A DNA stretch of 64,000 nt. Source: Streptomyces chryseus. Lineage in GTDB: Bacteria > Actinomycetota > Actinomycetes > Streptomycetales > Streptomycetaceae. The stretch is taken from assembly GCF_014650755.1 (NCBI RefSeq), contig NZ_BMVO01000007.1, positions 179,266 to 243,265 of the forward strand. The letters run 5' to 3'. Position numbers and translations under genes: made by a program. The notes under the pieces were generated by a model. It worked only from the letters and a program-made list of their open reading frames with translations, made no database searches and had not been told where the DNA came from. This document shows, piece by piece, positions 24,667 to 35,812 of the stretch (its first letter is position 1; every line of letters starts with the position of its first letter).

Positions 24667-25896
24667 ATGAGCTTCCGTACGGCCGATCCTTTCCGCAACC
24701 TCATGCTCGACGACATACGCGGGGCGCAGAAGATGCTCTCCGGGGTCGCGAGGTGCACGGCGATGGAGGGCAGCCGGCACCTGTCGCACCTGGTCGGGGC
24801 CCCGGTCCACCTCAAGTGCGAGAACCTTCAGCGGACCGGTTCGTTCAAGCTGCGGGGCGCGTACGTGCGGATCGCCGGGCTCTCCCCCGAGCAGCGCGCG
24901 GCCGGCGTCGTCGCCGCCAGCGCGGGCAACCACGCGCAGGGCGTCGCCCTGGCCTCGACCCTCCTCGGCGTACGGTCCACGGTCTTCATGCCGCTCGGGG
25001 CACCCCTGCCGAAGGTCGCGGCGACCCGGGAGTACGGCGCCGAGGTGCGCCTGCACGGTCAGGTCGTCGACGAGACGCTGGCCGCCGCGCAGGAGTACGC
25101 CGACACGACGGGCGCGGCCTTCATCCATCCCTTCGACCACCCCGACATCGTCGCGGGCCAGGGGACGCTGGGGCTGGAGATCCTGGAGCAGTGCCCGGAG
25201 GTGCGGACGATCGTGGTCGGGGTGGGCGGTGGCGGGCTGGCCGCCGGTATCGCGATCGCGGTCAAGGCGCTGCGCCCCGACGTGCGGATCATCGGCGTAC
25301 AGGCGGCGAACGCGGCCTGCTACCCGCCGTCGCTGGCGGCCGGGCGGCCGGTGTCGATCGACACGGCGCAGACGATGGCGGACGGCATCAAGGTGGGGCG
25401 GCCCGGCGACGTGCCGTTCGCGGTGATCAACCAGCTGCTCGACGGGGTCGTGACGGTCACCGAGGACGAGTTGTCGAGTGCGCTGCTGCTCTGCCTGGAG
25501 CGGGCCAAGATGGTCGTCGAGCCGGCCGGGGCAAGCCCGGTCGCGGCGCTGCTGAGCAAGCCGGAGTCGTTCGAGGGGCCGATGGTGGCGGTGCTGTCGG
25601 GCGGCAACGTCGACCCGCTGCTGATGCAGCGCATCCTGCGGCACGGCATGGCGGCGGCGGGCCGCTATCTGTCCCTGCGGCTGCGCCTGACGGACCGTCC
25701 GGGCGCTCTGGCGGCGATGCTGGCGGAGCTGTCGGTGGTCGACGCCAACGTCCTCGACGTGGGTCACGTACGGACCGATCCGCGGCTCGGGCTCACGGAG
25801 GTCGAGGTGGAGCTGCACCTGGAGACGAAGGGTCCGGAGCACTGCGCGGAGGTCCGGTCGGTGCTGCGGGAGGCGGGCTACACCGTGATGACTTAA
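24667..25896 (+). CDS. ilvA: Threonine ammonia-lyase (dehydratase) with ACT domain
   Basis: 409 residues. PLP fold-type II enzyme that deaminates threonine (or serine) to 2-oxobutyrate, entry to isoleucine synthesis. PLP Lys61 is in RTGSFKLRGA; the phosphate loop GVGGGGLAAG is near 187-196. One C-terminal ACT domain (~335-409), as in shorter catabolic-like forms; the E. coli biosynthetic enzyme has two such modules and ~514 residues. CAGACT, a weak -10, lies 7 bases before the ATG. Divergent from MarR. Confidence 0.92.
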   Translation: MSFRTADPFRNLMLDDIRGAQKMLSGVARCTAMEGSRHLSHLVGAPVHLKCENLQRTGSFKLRGAYVRIAGLSPEQRAAGVVAASAGNHAQGVALASTLLGVRSTVFMPLGAPLPKVAATREYGAEVRLHGQVVDETLAAAQEYADTTGAAFIHPFDHPDIVAGQGTLGLEILEQCPEVRTIVVGVGGGGLAAGIAIAVKALRPDVRIIGVQAANAACYPPSLAAGRPVSIDTAQTMADGIKVGRPGDVPFAVINQLLDGVVTVTEDELSSALLLCLERAKMVVEPAGASPVAALLSKPESFEGPMVAVLSGGNVDPLLMQRILRHGMAAAGRYLSLRLRLTDRPGALAAMLAELSVVDANVLDVGHVRTDPRLGLTEVEVELHLETKGPEHCAEVRSVLREAGYTVMT

Positions 25897-26019
25897 AGGG
25901 ATGACGCCACCCGATCGATCGCTTTACGGTGGTGAGCCTCGCGATACGGCTTCGCCGAGCAGGGCAAGTCCGGCAAACCTAAAATTCGCGTAGGAATCAC
26001 CCACAACGGGGGACCACTT

Positions 26020-26987
<968 letters not shown>

Positions 26988-26991
<4 letters not shown>

Positions 26992-27848
26992 GCGCCGTAA
27001 CGGACACCGCACCAGGTACCCGCGCCCCTCAGCCGCGCGGGGGCATCTCCCAGTCGGTCTCCGACTCGCTGGTCATCGCCAAGCGGAATCTGATCCGGAT
27101 GGCCCGGATCCCGGAGATGGTCATCTTCGGACTGATCCAGCCGGTGATGTTCGTCGTGCTGTTCACCTACGTGTTCGGCGGTTCCATCCAGGTCGGCGGG
27201 TCCACCTCCGCCTCGGCCTACCGCGAGTTCCTGATGGCCGGCATCTTCGCCCAGACCGTCACCTTCGCGACCGCCGGCGCGGGCGCGGGCATCGCCGACG
27301 ACATGCACAAGGGCCTCATCGACCGCTTCCGATCGCTGCCCATGGCCCGCGGGGCCGTCCTCACCGGCCGTACCCTCGCCGACCTCGTGCAGACCGCGCT
27401 CACCCTGGTCGTCCTCGCGATCGTCGCCGTCATCGTCGGCTGGCGCGTCCACGAGAACATGGCCAAGGTCCTGCTCGGCTTCCTGCTGCTGCTCCTGCTC
27501 GGCTACGCCTTCTCCTGGATCGGCGCCCTGATCGGCCTCTCCGTCCGCACACCGGAGGCGGCGACGTCCGGCGGACTGATCTGGCTGTTCCCGCTCACCT
27601 TCATCTCGAACGCCTTCGTCGACGCCAACCAGATGCCGACGTTCCTCCGGCACATCGCCGAGTGGAACCCGTTCAGCGCCACCGTGCAGGCCTGCCGCGA
27701 GCTGTTCGGCAATCTTCCGCCCGGCTTCCAGACCTCCGACGCCTGGCCCATGCAGAACCCGATCCTCGCCTCGGTGCTGTGGTCGGTGCTGATCCTGGTG
27801 GTCTTCCGCACCCTCGCCGTGCGCAAGTACCGCTCGGCGTCGGTCTGA
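26988..27848 (+). CDS. DrrB-type ABC-2 exporter permease
   Basis: 286 residues with six predicted membrane spans. The ABC-2 motif region (GIADDMHKGLIDRFRSLPMAR, about 103-123) is the conserved cytoplasmic coupling helix of DrrB proteins; the end is the usual VFRTLAVRKYR. Starts at a GTG overlapping the ATPase stop by 4 bases, so the two are coupled. Export of an amphipathic metabolite is inferred from family only. No biosynthetic cluster is adjacent. Confidence 0.92.
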
Positions 27849-27860
27849 CCGTACGCACGG

Positions 27861-27900
27861 ACGAAGCCCCCGGCCGGGACATCCCGGCCGGGGGCTTCGT
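27861..27900. terminator. Very strong bidirectional terminator
   Basis: Perfect 19-base arms separated by 2 bases, between the convergent exporter operon and greA. Confidence 0.9.
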
Positions 27901-27911
27901 CGCTGTCCTGC

Positions 27912-28409
27912 TCAGCCCTGGTACGGCTTGGCTTCGAGGATCTTCACCGACGCCTTGTTGCCGTTCGGCAGCTCGTACTGCGCGTCCTCGCCGACCTTCT
28001 TGCCCATCACGCCGGTGCCCAGGGGCGACTGCGGCGAGTAGGTCTCGACGTCGGAGCTCGCGTACTCGCGGGAGGCGAGCAGGAACGTCATCGTGTCGTC
28101 CTCGTCGCCGTCGAAGGCGATCGTGACGACCGTGCCGGGGGCCACCACACCACTGGTGGTGGGAGCCTCGCCGACCTTCGCGTTCTCCAGGAGCTGGGTC
28201 AGCTGGCGCACACGGAGCTCCTGCTTGCCCTGCTCCTCCTTGGCCGCGTGGTACCCGCCGTTCTCCCGCAGGTCCCCCTCCTCGCGGGCAGCCGCGATCT
28301 TGCCGGCGATCTCCGTGCGTGCGGGACCCGACAGGTACTCCAGCTCTGCCTTGAGCTGGTCGTACGCCTCCTGGGTCAGCCAGGTGACGCTCTCGCTGGT
28401 CTGGGTCAC
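27912..28409 (-). CDS. greA: Transcription elongation factor GreA
   Basis: 165 residues, normal length. The N-terminal coiled coil (~8-78) ends in the acidic tip DLRENGGYHAAKEEQG that enters the RNA polymerase secondary channel to stimulate cleavage of backtracked RNA; the C-terminal FKBP-like domain closes with GPQSPLGTGVMGKKVGE-like sequence. The GTG at 28409 follows GAGGAG at 5-6 bases; the longer frame from 28448 would begin over the promoter. Confidence 0.95.
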   Translation of the reverse strand: MTQTSESVTWLTQEAYDQLKAELEYLSGPARTEIAGKIAAAREEGDLRENGGYHAAKEEQGKQELRVRQLTQLLENAKVGEAPTTSGVVAPGTVVTIAFDGDEDDTMTFLLASREYASSDVETYSPQSPLGTGVMGKKVGEDAQYELPNGNKASVKILEAKPYQG

Positions 28410-28555
28410 AGGTGCTCCTCGTCGGTACTTGGAATACAAAGCAAGCATCGCCCTACCCAGAAGGATGTGCCTCCAGGGGCGGGCGAAACCACGAGCCTAA
28501 CAATTCAGGCGGAAAAGGGGGAGGAGGAAAACGCTCGAAGCGGTAACACCGCAGG

Positions 28556-28975
28556 TCAGCGGGTAGAACCGGCTTCCGCGGTGCAGCCTGTCAGCTCGGT
28601 GCTGGTCGCCCTGGCCGTCGTACGGACCGTGTAGATCTCGTCGACGCGGTCCTTGCCGGGAGCGTCGACGCGGACGTCCTTGCGGCCCACTTCGCCGCCG
28701 TCCTCCGCGAGCGAGCGGAGCGTGCAGGTGCCGGTCGCCTCCGGGTCCTTGCGCACCTCCAGGTGCACCTTCACCTCGGAGTCCGAGACGGTGTCGAGCT
28801 TGATCAGCTCGGCGCTGATCCTCTGGCCGGTGATGTAGTCGTAACCGAACCAGGCGGTCATCGCCAGGAGCGCGGCGCCCAGCACGGCGCCCACGATCTT
28901 GAGCTTGCGGTCCGCGCGCTCGTCCGCCGACCGGCCGTAGCGGCCCTCGGGAAGGTCCTGGCGCACCGCGTTCAT
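28556..28975 (-). CDS. DUF4307 single-span membrane protein
   Basis: 139 residues. Positively charged N-terminus with GRYGRSADERADRKLK, one membrane span (~28-48) and an extracytoplasmic beta-rich domain with two Cys (~86 and ~134). Matches the DUF4307 proteins found beside mca in actinomycetes; no activity is known. GGAGGAA precedes the ATG at 5 bases. Divergent from mca, with which it shares a 97-base promoter region, suggesting but not proving a link to thiol stress. Confidence 0.85.
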   Translation of the reverse strand: MNAVRQDLPEGRYGRSADERADRKLKIVGAVLGAALLAMTAWFGYDYITGQRISAELIKLDTVSDSEVKVHLEVRKDPEATGTCTLRSLAEDGGEVGRKDVRVDAPGKDRVDEIYTVRTTARATSTELTGCTAEAGSTR

Positions 28976-29002
28976 GATCGTTCCTCCTGGATCCGGAACT
29001 CC

Positions 29003-29028
29003 GGAATTTTCCGTCCCCCGATTCGGTC
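29003..29028 (+). promoter_or_regulatory. Sigma-R-like promoter of mca
   Basis: GGAAT, 18 bases, GTC (consensus GTT). Mca is a known SigR-controlled gene in Streptomyces, which supports this one-mismatch site. Confidence 0.5.
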
Positions 29029-29072
29029 ACTATAGAAGCCGCTTATTGCGCCGAATCACTGAGGATCGAGTC

Positions 29073-29954
29073 TTGACTGAGCAGCTGCGACTGATGGCCG
29101 TTCACGCCCACCCCGACGACGAGTCGAGCAAGGGTGCGGCGACCATGGCCAAGTATGTGTCCGAGGGGGTGGACGTGCTGGTCGTGACCTGCACGGGGGG
29201 CGAGCGTGGCTCCATCCTCAATCCGAAGCTCCAGGGCGACAAGTACATCGAGGAGCACATCCACGAGGTCCGCAAGAAGGAGATGGACGAGGCCCGCGAG
29301 ATCCTCGGCATCCGCCAGGAATGGCTCGGCTTCGTCGACTCGGGCCTCCCCGAGGGCGACCCGCTGCCGCCGCTGCCGCAGGGCTGCTTCGCGCTGGAGG
29401 ACGTCGACGTGGCGGCGGGCCGGCTGGTGCGGTCCATCCGCACGTTCCGGCCGCAGGTCATCACGACGTACGACGAGAACGGCGGCTACCCGCACCCCGA
29501 CCACATCATGACCCACAAGAGCACGATGGTGGCGTTCGAGGGCGCGGCGGACACCGAGAAGTTCCCGGAGGCGGAGTTCGGCCCGGCCTACCAGCCGCGG
29601 AAGCTCTACTACAACCAGGGCTTCAACCGGCCGCGCACCGTCGCGCTCCACGAGGCGCTCCTGGAGCGCGGGCTGGAGTCGCCGTACGGCGAGTGGCTGG
29701 AGCGCTGGAAGGAGTTCCAGCGGGCGGAGCGGACGCTGACCACGTACGTCCCGTGCGCCGAGTTCTTCGAGATCCGCGACAAGGCGCTCATCGCGCACGC
29801 CACGCAGATCGACCCCGACGGCGGCTGGTTCCGTGTGCCGATGGAGATCCAGCAGGAGGTCTGGCCGACCGAGGAGTACGAGCTGGCCAAGTCGCTCGTC
29901 GATACCTCCCTCCCCGAGAGCGACCTGTTCGCAGGCATCCGCGACAATGCCTGA
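29073..29954 (+). CDS. mca: Mycothiol S-conjugate amidase
   Basis: 293 residues. Zinc amidase that cleaves mycothiol conjugates of electrophiles and drugs into glucosamine-inositol and a mercapturic acid for export. The metal motif AHPDDE (His13, Asp16) and the second ligand region GGYPHPDH (His144) are present; deacetylase MshB shares them, but the length and the GERGSILNP and FNRPRTVALHEALLERG segments indicate Mca. The TTG at 29073 has GAGGA at 8-base spacing and gives the known start MTEQLRLMAVHAHPDDE. Confidence 0.95.
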   Translation: MTEQLRLMAVHAHPDDESSKGAATMAKYVSEGVDVLVVTCTGGERGSILNPKLQGDKYIEEHIHEVRKKEMDEAREILGIRQEWLGFVDSGLPEGDPLPPLPQGCFALEDVDVAAGRLVRSIRTFRPQVITTYDENGGYPHPDHIMTHKSTMVAFEGAADTEKFPEAEFGPAYQPRKLYYNQGFNRPRTVALHEALLERGLESPYGEWLERWKEFQRAERTLTTYVPCAEFFEIRDKALIAHATQIDPDGGWFRVPMEIQQEVWPTEEYELAKSLVDTSLPESDLFAGIRDNA

Positions 29955-30240
29955 TGTGAACGTAACCCTGGCAATGACGCAGTTCGTCCCGCTCGCCGCG
30001 GACAAGTTCGACAAGAACAAGGTGACCCCGGGTGTCCTCGGGTTCCTGGTCTTCGCGGCGCTGGCCGTCGGCGTGTGGCTGCTGATGAAGTCGATGAACC
30101 GGCACATGGGGCGGGTCAACTTCGAGGAGGCGCCGGACCCGGCGGCGGGCCAGAAGGCCACCGCCTCGGCCTCCGCTTCCGCCTCGGCGCCGGCCCCCTC
30201 GTCGGCGGACCCCGCGGGGGACCGTCCCAAGGACGCGTAG
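29947..30240 (+). CDS. Small single-span membrane protein downstream of mca
   Basis: 97 residues. N-terminal extracytoplasmic segment, one span (~29-47), a short basic stretch (KSMNRHMGRV) and a low-complexity Ala/Ser/Pro tail. The ATG at 29947 overlaps the end of mca by 8 bases, so it is coupled to it. Later in-frame starts (29974) are possible. No function recognised. Confidence 0.7.
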   Translation: MPDVNVTLAMTQFVPLAADKFDKNKVTPGVLGFLVFAALAVGVWLLMKSMNRHMGRVNFEEAPDPAAGQKATASASASASAPAPSSADPAGDRPKDA

Positions 30241-30259
30241 CGCCGGGGGCGGGCCCCGC

Positions 30260-30296
30260 GGGGCTGGATCTGCCGCGCTGCGGCGACTCCAGCCCC
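30260..30296 (+). terminator. Terminator hairpin after the mca operon
   Basis: Nine-base perfect outer arms (GGGGCTGGA and complement) enclose a second 5-base stem (GCCGC/GCGGC). Confidence 0.65.
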
Positions 30297-30395
30297 TGCG
30301 GTGTCCCAGGAGCGGGGTCCGGGGCGGAGCCCCCGCTGGGGGCGGGCAGGGGAAGCCGCCGCAGGCACCCCGCGCCGCACCTCACCCGTACCCGC

Positions 30396-33300
30396 TCACC
30401 CCCGCGCCGGCCCCACCGGTACGCCCATCACCTCCCGCGCATGCCGGTTCGGCACCATGCCGAGCCGCCACGCCTGCCAGCCCTCCGCCAGGTCCACACC
30501 GCGCTCCAGGACCAGGCCGTACGCCTCCGCACAGTCCTCCAGCTTGCCGTCACGCGTCGGATGCGTCGCCCGGAGCAGCTGGGAAAGCTCCTCCTGCGCC
30601 ACCGCCGTGCCGATCTCCGAGCCCCCCGGCGAACCGAACGGCAGTAGCGTGCAGCGCAGGAAGCGCGCCCAGTCCGCGCCGCGGCGGTCGTCGTACGAGG
30701 TGAAGAGCCGCGCCGCCTCGTCGCACAGCTCCAGCGCCTGCGCCGGCCGGTTGTTCCCCGCGTCCACGATCGCCAGCTCCAGGCACGTCCACGCCTCGCC
30801 GTGCGCCACCCCGATCCGGTGGAAGTCGGCGCGCGCGTCCACCAGGAGCTGACGCGCGAAGCCGGAATTGCGCAGATTGCCCGTCTGGGCCGCGCGCTGG
30901 TCGCGCGTGACGCGACCCGAGTGATGGCGCGCACAGGCCAGCCCGTACACGTCCCGCATCCGCGAGAACATCCCCCGCGCCCGCTCCAGCTCCCGCACCG
31001 CCTGGTCGGCGTCCCCGCGCTCCTCCAACGCCTGCCCTAGGTAGTACAGCGTCCACGCCTCGCCCCGCGCGTCCTCCGCCTCCCGGTGCCGGGACAGCGC
31101 CTCCCGCAGCTCCTCGACGGCCGCCGACGGGTCGCCGTCCACCAGCCGCGCGCGAGCCAGCTGCGTCAGCGCCCACGCCTCGCCCCGGCCGTCACGGGTA
31201 CGCCCGTACAGCTCCAGCGCGTCGCGCAACTGCTCCTGGGCCCGGGGCACGTCCCCCCTGCGCAGGAAGACCTGCCCCAGCTGGAAGTGCGCCCACGCCT
31301 GCCCGTGCAGGCTCTCGCTCGCCCGGTGGAGGACCAGCGCCGTGTCCAGGTGAGCGACCGCCTCCGTGAGATTCGCCCGGTCGCGCTCCACCGCCGCCAG
31401 CGCGTGCAGCGTCCACGCCCGGTCGGCGTCCAGCTCCGGCGACGCCTGCAGCGCGAGCGCCTCGCCCAGCTTGTCCGCCGCCTGGGCCAGATTCCCCTGA
31501 TGGTGCAACGTGATGCCCAGCGAACACAGGGCCCGCGCGGCGCCCGCCTCGTGCTGCGCCTCGAAGTACAGGTCGACGACCGACGACAGCGTCGTACGGG
31601 CCTTGTCCAGCTCACCGAGCTGGCGCGCCGCGATACCCGTACGCCACTGCACCGACCGCACCAGCAGACCCTGGTCCACGGCCTGCGTCAGCTCGCTGAT
31701 CTCGCCCAGGCGGTAGAGGTCGCCCCGCAGCAGGCAGTAGTCGCACAGCGCGCCCAGCAGATTCAGCACCGCCTGCTGGTCGACCCCCTCCGCCTGGCGC
31801 AGCGCCGCCGTGATGAAGCTCGACTCGTCGTCCAGCCAGCGCAGGGCGGCGTCGAGGGACGTGAAACCGTGCGCCCCGAAATGATCCGCCCGCGTCGACG
31901 TCTTGCCGTCGACCAGACGGATCACCGAATCCGCCAGCTCGCCGTAGTTGCGGATCAGCCGCTCCTGCGCCGCCGACCGGTCCGCCGGCTCCTCCTCGTC
32001 GAGCAGCCGCGCCTGCGCGAAGGCCCGCACGAGGTCGTGCAGCCGGTAGCGGCTGCCGCGCACATGGTCGATCAGCCCCGCCCGTGACAACGCCGACAGC
32101 AGCCGCTGCGCCTCGTGCTCGTCGGTCGCCAGCAGCGCCGCCGCCGCGGCGGCCCCCAGGCTCGCGCGCCCGGCCAGCGCGAGCCGGCGCAGCAGCCGGC
32201 GGGCCGCGTCCGGCTGGTCGGTGTAGCGCAGCCACAGCGCCCGCTCCACCGGATCGACCGGACCGTACGCCTCCAGATCCGCCGCCAGTGTCCGCGGCGA
32301 ACGCGCGCCCAGCGAGGACCCCGCGACCCGCAACGCCAGCGGCAGCCCCCCGCACAGCCCGGTGATCCGCTCGGCCGCCTCCGCGTCGTACGGCCCCTCC
32401 TTCTCCTCCGCCACCTCCCGCAGCAGCTCCTCCGCGCCCACCGCGTCCAGCGCCTCCACCGGCAGCTGGTGCACCCACGCCGGAATGTCGGCGGGCAGAT
32501 CGAGCGGCTCGCGGGCCGTCACGAGCACCAGGCTGTCCGAGCGCTCCGGTACGAGCGTGCGCACCTGCGCCGCGTCACAGGCGTCGTCCAGCACCACCGT
32601 CACCGGCAGACCCGTCAGGTGCTGGTGGTACAGCTCCGTCAGCCTGCGCAACTGCTGCTCCTGCGAGGACCGCTCACGGAAGAGCAACTGCTCACGCGGA
32701 GCGCCGAGCCGGTTGAGGAGGTGCAGCAGCGCCTCCCGCGTCGACAGCGGCGCCTCACCCGCCGTGTCCCCGCGCAGATCCACCACGCACGCCCCCCGGA
32801 ACTGGTCCCGCAGGTGGTGCGCCGCCCGCACCGCCAGCGCCGTACGCCCGGAACCCGGCGCTCCGTGCAGCACCACCACCGTCGGCCGCGTCTCGGTGCT
32901 CGCCCGCGCCGCGTGCACCCACTGCGCGATCTGCCCCATCGCGGCCCGCCGCCCCGCGAACGGACCCTCGGGCTCCGGCAGATGCCCGAAGGACTGCTCC
33001 AGTACGGACCGCCTGCGCGCCGCCTGGCTGCGGTCGGCCCCGCGCAGCTGCCCCACGACGGCGGTCTTCTTCGCCGAGGCACCCCGGGTCGCGGCCAGCA
33101 GGACATGCTGCTGGTCCAGGAACGGCCGTATCCCCCGCACCTCCAGCGCCGTCAGCCACTCCAACCGCAGCTGCTCCGGCCCACCGGGCTGCGCCAGCGC
33201 ACCCGCCCGGCGGTGGGCGGCGGGCCAGTGCGAGGCGGTGACCCGGCCGACGGTCGCGGCGGCGCCGGCCACGGCGACGACGGCCCCGGCGGCGAGCGCC

Positions 33301-33614
33301 GTGCCGGGACCCGTACCGAGAGCCAGGTCGGCGCCGAACGCGGCGACGGAGGCAACGGCCACCACCAGCCCCGGAGTTGCCAGACCGGCACTGCTGAACC
33401 GTTCCGCCAGCGACAGCTGCCCGGCCTGCGCCTCGTCCAGCGCCCTGACGTACGCCGTGTACTCCTCGCCCGCGCTCCGCGCCATGGCATCCAGCGCCGC
33501 CCGCCCGCGCACGAGCAGCGCGTTGGCATCGACCCGCCCACCCGACCGCCGCGCCTGCTCCTCGACGGCCCGTACCAACAGCCGCTCGGCTTCCGCCCGG
33601 TGGCTGTCCCGCAT
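30396..33614 (-). CDS. Membrane-anchored NB-ARC/TPR (STAND-type) protein
   Basis: 1072 residues. Layout: helical N-terminus, a hydrophobic pair of spans (~77-122), NB-ARC ATPase (~215-500), winged-helix-like segment ending [11 protein letters not shown], then ~10 tetratricopeptide repeats to the end. P-loop is GAPGSGRT (251-258), with Arg in place of the usual Lys; Walker B TVVLDDA and the GLPLAL motif ([12 protein letters not shown]) are normal. STAND proteins act as signal-triggered oligomeric switches. No SARP/BTAD DNA-binding domain is present, so this is not an AfsR-type activator. GGAGGG precedes the ATG at 33614. Monocistronic. Confidence 0.85.
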   Translation of the reverse strand: MRDSHRAEAERLLVRAVEEQARRSGGRVDANALLVRGRAALDAMARSAGEEYTAYVRALDEAQAGQLSLAERFSSAGLATPGLVVAVASVAAFGADLALGTGPGTALAAGAVVAVAGAAATVGRVTASHWPAAHRRAGALAQPGGPEQLRLEWLTALEVRGIRPFLDQQHVLLAATRGASAKKTAVVGQLRGADRSQAARRRSVLEQSFGHLPEPEGPFAGRRAAMGQIAQWVHAARASTETRPTVVVLHGAPGSGRTALAVRAAHHLRDQFRGACVVDLRGDTAGEAPLSTREALLHLLNRLGAPREQLLFRERSSQEQQLRRLTELYHQHLTGLPVTVVLDDACDAAQVRTLVPERSDSLVLVTAREPLDLPADIPAWVHQLPVEALDAVGAEELLREVAEEKEGPYDAEAAERITGLCGGLPLALRVAGSSLGARSPRTLAADLEAYGPVDPVERALWLRYTDQPDAARRLLRRLALAGRASLGAAAAAALLATDEHEAQRLLSALSRAGLIDHVRGSRYRLHDLVRAFAQARLLDEEEPADRSAAQERLIRNYGELADSVIRLVDGKTSTRADHFGAHGFTSLDAALRWLDDESSFITAALRQAEGVDQQAVLNLLGALCDYCLLRGDLYRLGEISELTQAVDQGLLVRSVQWRTGIAARQLGELDKARTTLSSVVDLYFEAQHEAGAARALCSLGITLHHQGNLAQAADKLGEALALQASPELDADRAWTLHALAAVERDRANLTEAVAHLDTALVLHRASESLHGQAWAHFQLGQVFLRRGDVPRAQEQLRDALELYGRTRDGRGEAWALTQLARARLVDGDPSAAVEELREALSRHREAEDARGEAWTLYYLGQALEERGDADQAVRELERARGMFSRMRDVYGLACARHHSGRVTRDQRAAQTGNLRNSGFARQLLVDARADFHRIGVAHGEAWTCLELAIVDAGNNRPAQALELCDEAARLFTSYDDRRGADWARFLRCTLLPFGSPGGSEIGTAVAQEELSQLLRATHPTRDGKLEDCAEAYGLVLERGVDLAEGWQAWRLGMVPNRHAREVMGVPVGPARG

Positions 33615-33660
33615 GTGCGTCCCCCTCCGAGAGCAATGATTGCGGGACAAGTGTCCTGCT

Positions 33661-33672
33661 TGACGCGCGTCA
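33661..33672. promoter_or_regulatory. Perfect 12-bp palindrome in a divergent promoter
   Basis: TGACGCGCGTCA lies between the NB-ARC and DUF255 genes. A second short dyad (GGACA, 2 bases, TGTCC) is at 33645-33656. Confidence 0.4.
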
Positions 33673-33719
33673 GCGCGAGAGAGCCAGGCGATCGGGGAGG
33701 GGTCGTGCAGGATGGAGGT

Positions 33720-35741
33720 ATGCCGAACCGACTGGCCCATGAGACGTCCCCCTACCTCCTCCAGCACGCCGACAACCCCGTCGACTGGTGGCCCTGGTCG
33801 GCCGGCGCGTTCGAGGAGGCGCGCAGGCGCGGCGTGCCGGTGCTGCTCAGCGTCGGCTACAGCAGCTGCCACTGGTGCCATGTCATGGCTCACGAGTCCT
33901 TCGAGGACGAGCCGACGGCCGCGTACCTCAACGAGCACTTCGTCAACGTCAAGGTCGACCGCGAGGAGCGGCCGGATGTGGACGCCGTCTACATGGAGGC
34001 CGTGCAGGCCGCCACGGGGCAGGGCGGCTGGCCCATGACCGTGTTCCTGACCGCCGACGCCGCGCCCTTCTACTTCGGCACGTACTTCCCGCCCGAGCCC
34101 CGGCACGGCATGCCGTCCTTCCGGCAGGTGCTGGAGGGGGTCAGCAACGCGTGGACCGGGCGGCGGGACGAGGTCGCCGAGGTCGCCGGGAAGATCGTCC
34201 GGGATCTGAGCGGGCGCTCGCTCGCGTACGGGGCGCCCGAGGTGCCGGGGGAGGAGGAGCTCGCGCAGGCGCTGCTCGCGCTGACGCGGGACTACGACGC
34301 CACGCGCGCCGGATTCGGCGGGGCGCCGAAGTTCCCGCCGTCCATGGTGCTGGAGTTCCTGCTGCGGCATTACGCGCGCACGGGGTCCGAGGGCGCCCTG
34401 CAGATGGCCGCCGACACCGGTGAGGCGATGGCGCGCGGGGGCATCTACGACCAGCTCGCCGGTGGCTTCGCGCGGTATTCGGTGGACCGTGAATGGGTCG
34501 TGCCGCACTTCGAGAAGATGCTGTACGACAACGCGCTGCTGTGCCGGGTGTACGCCCATCTGTGGCGGGCCACCGGATCGGAGCTCGCGCGCCGGGTGGC
34601 GCTGGAGACCGCGGACTTCATGGTGAGCGAACTCCGTACGCACGAAGGCGGATTCGCGTCCGCGCTGGATGCGGACAGTGACGACGGCACGGGCAGGCAC
34701 GTCGAGGGCGCGTACTACGTATGGACGCCGGAGCAGCTTCGTGAGGTGCTCGGGGAGCAGGACGCGCAGTTCGCCGTCCGGCTGTTCGGGGTGACGGAGG
34801 AGGGGACGTTCGAGGAGGGGGCGTCCGTACTGCAGCTTCCCGCGGGGGAGGGTGTGGCGGACGCGGCGCGGGTGGCGGATGTCCGGGCGCGGCTGCTCGC
34901 GGCGCGCGACGGGCGGGAGCGGCCCGGCCGGGACGACAAGATCGTGGCTGCCTGGAACGGGCTGGCGATCGCCGCGCTGGCGGAGACCGGGGCGTACTTC
35001 GACCGGCCGGACCTCGTCGAGCGGGCGACCGAGGCCGCCGATCTGCTGGTGCGGGTGCACATGGACGACGGGGCGCGGCTGGCCCGTACGTCGAAGGACG
35101 GGCAGGTGGGTGCGAACGCGGGTGTGCTGGAGGACTACGCCGACGTGGCGGAGGGCTTCCTGGCGCTGGCGGCGGTGTCGGGGGAGGGCGTCTGGCTGGA
35201 GTTCTCCGGGTTCCTGCTCGACATCGTCCTCGACCAGTTCGTGGGTGAGGACGGGACGCTGTACGACACGGCCCACGACGCGGAGAAGCTGATCCGGCGG
35301 CCGCAGGACCCCACGGACAACGCGACGCCCTCGGGGTGGACGGCCGCGGCGGGTGCGCTGCTGTCGTACGCCGCGCACACGGGTTCCGAGGCGCATCGGA
35401 GCGCGGCGGAGCGGGCGTTGGGTGTGGTGAAGACGCTCGGGCCTCGTGCGCCGCGGTTCATCGGGTGGGGTCTCGCGGTGGCCGAGGCGGTGCTGGACGG
35501 GCCGCGCGAGGTCGCGGTGGTGGGCGCGGGCGGCGATCCGCTGACGCGGGAACTGCACCGGGTGGCGTTGCTGAGCGGGGCGCCGGGGGCGGTGGTCGCG
35601 GTGGGCGAGGTGGGCAGCGACGAGTTCCCGCTGCTGGCCGAGCGGGGGGCGGGGGCGTATGTGTGCCGGCACTTCGTGTGCGATGCGCCGACGTCGGACC
35701 CGGGGGTGCTGCGGGAGCGGCTGGGCGAGGCCGCCGTCTAG
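33720..35741 (+). CDS. DUF255 thioredoxin-fold protein with glycosidase-like barrel (YyaL type)
   Basis: 673 residues. The N-terminal thioredoxin-like domain (~1-160) holds [10 protein letters not shown] with a CxxC pair; then an (alpha/alpha)6-like region similar to N-acylglucosamine epimerases (~190-580), with [16 protein letters not shown] and [31 protein letters not shown] as highly conserved blocks. Homologues (SPATA20, YyaL) are widespread, but their reaction is unresolved. Cytoplasmic, no signal peptide. Ribosome site GGAGGT lies against the ATG; a possible -10 CAGGAT overlaps it. Confidence 0.9.
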   Translation: MPNRLAHETSPYLLQHADNPVDWWPWSAGAFEEARRRGVPVLLSVGYSSCHWCHVMAHESFEDEPTAAYLNEHFVNVKVDREERPDVDAVYMEAVQAATGQGGWPMTVFLTADAAPFYFGTYFPPEPRHGMPSFRQVLEGVSNAWTGRRDEVAEVAGKIVRDLSGRSLAYGAPEVPGEEELAQALLALTRDYDATRAGFGGAPKFPPSMVLEFLLRHYARTGSEGALQMAADTGEAMARGGIYDQLAGGFARYSVDREWVVPHFEKMLYDNALLCRVYAHLWRATGSELARRVALETADFMVSELRTHEGGFASALDADSDDGTGRHVEGAYYVWTPEQLREVLGEQDAQFAVRLFGVTEEGTFEEGASVLQLPAGEGVADAARVADVRARLLAARDGRERPGRDDKIVAAWNGLAIAALAETGAYFDRPDLVERATEAADLLVRVHMDDGARLARTSKDGQVGANAGVLEDYADVAEGFLALAAVSGEGVWLEFSGFLLDIVLDQFVGEDGTLYDTAHDAEKLIRRPQDPTDNATPSGWTAAAGALLSYAAHTGSEAHRSAAERALGVVKTLGPRAPRFIGWGLAVAEAVLDGPREVAVVGAGGDPLTRELHRVALLSGAPGAVVAVGEVGSDEFPLLAERGAGAYVCRHFVCDAPTSDPGVLRERLGEAAV

Positions 35742-35762
35742 TGGGGCGGGCAGACGTGGGAA

Positions 35763-35799
35763 GGGGCGGGCAGGGGGAAGGCATCCCCCGCCCCGCCCC
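35763..35799. terminator. Imperfect GC-rich hairpin between convergent genes
   Basis: Sixteen-base arms matched at 14 positions with a 5-base loop, 21 bases after the DUF255 stop and just before the GT2-GtrA stop. Confidence 0.6.
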
Positions 35800-35812
35800 G
35801 CCCCGCCTCACC

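Noticed and set aside
30396..33614. NB-ARC/TPR protein as an AfsR-type antibiotic regulator
   Set aside because: No OmpR-like or BTAD domain at the N-terminus; it has membrane spans instead.
33615..35672. Extension of the NB-ARC frame across the DUF255 gene
   Set aside because: Antisense to a well-conserved gene; a GGAGGG ribosome site supports the start at 33614.
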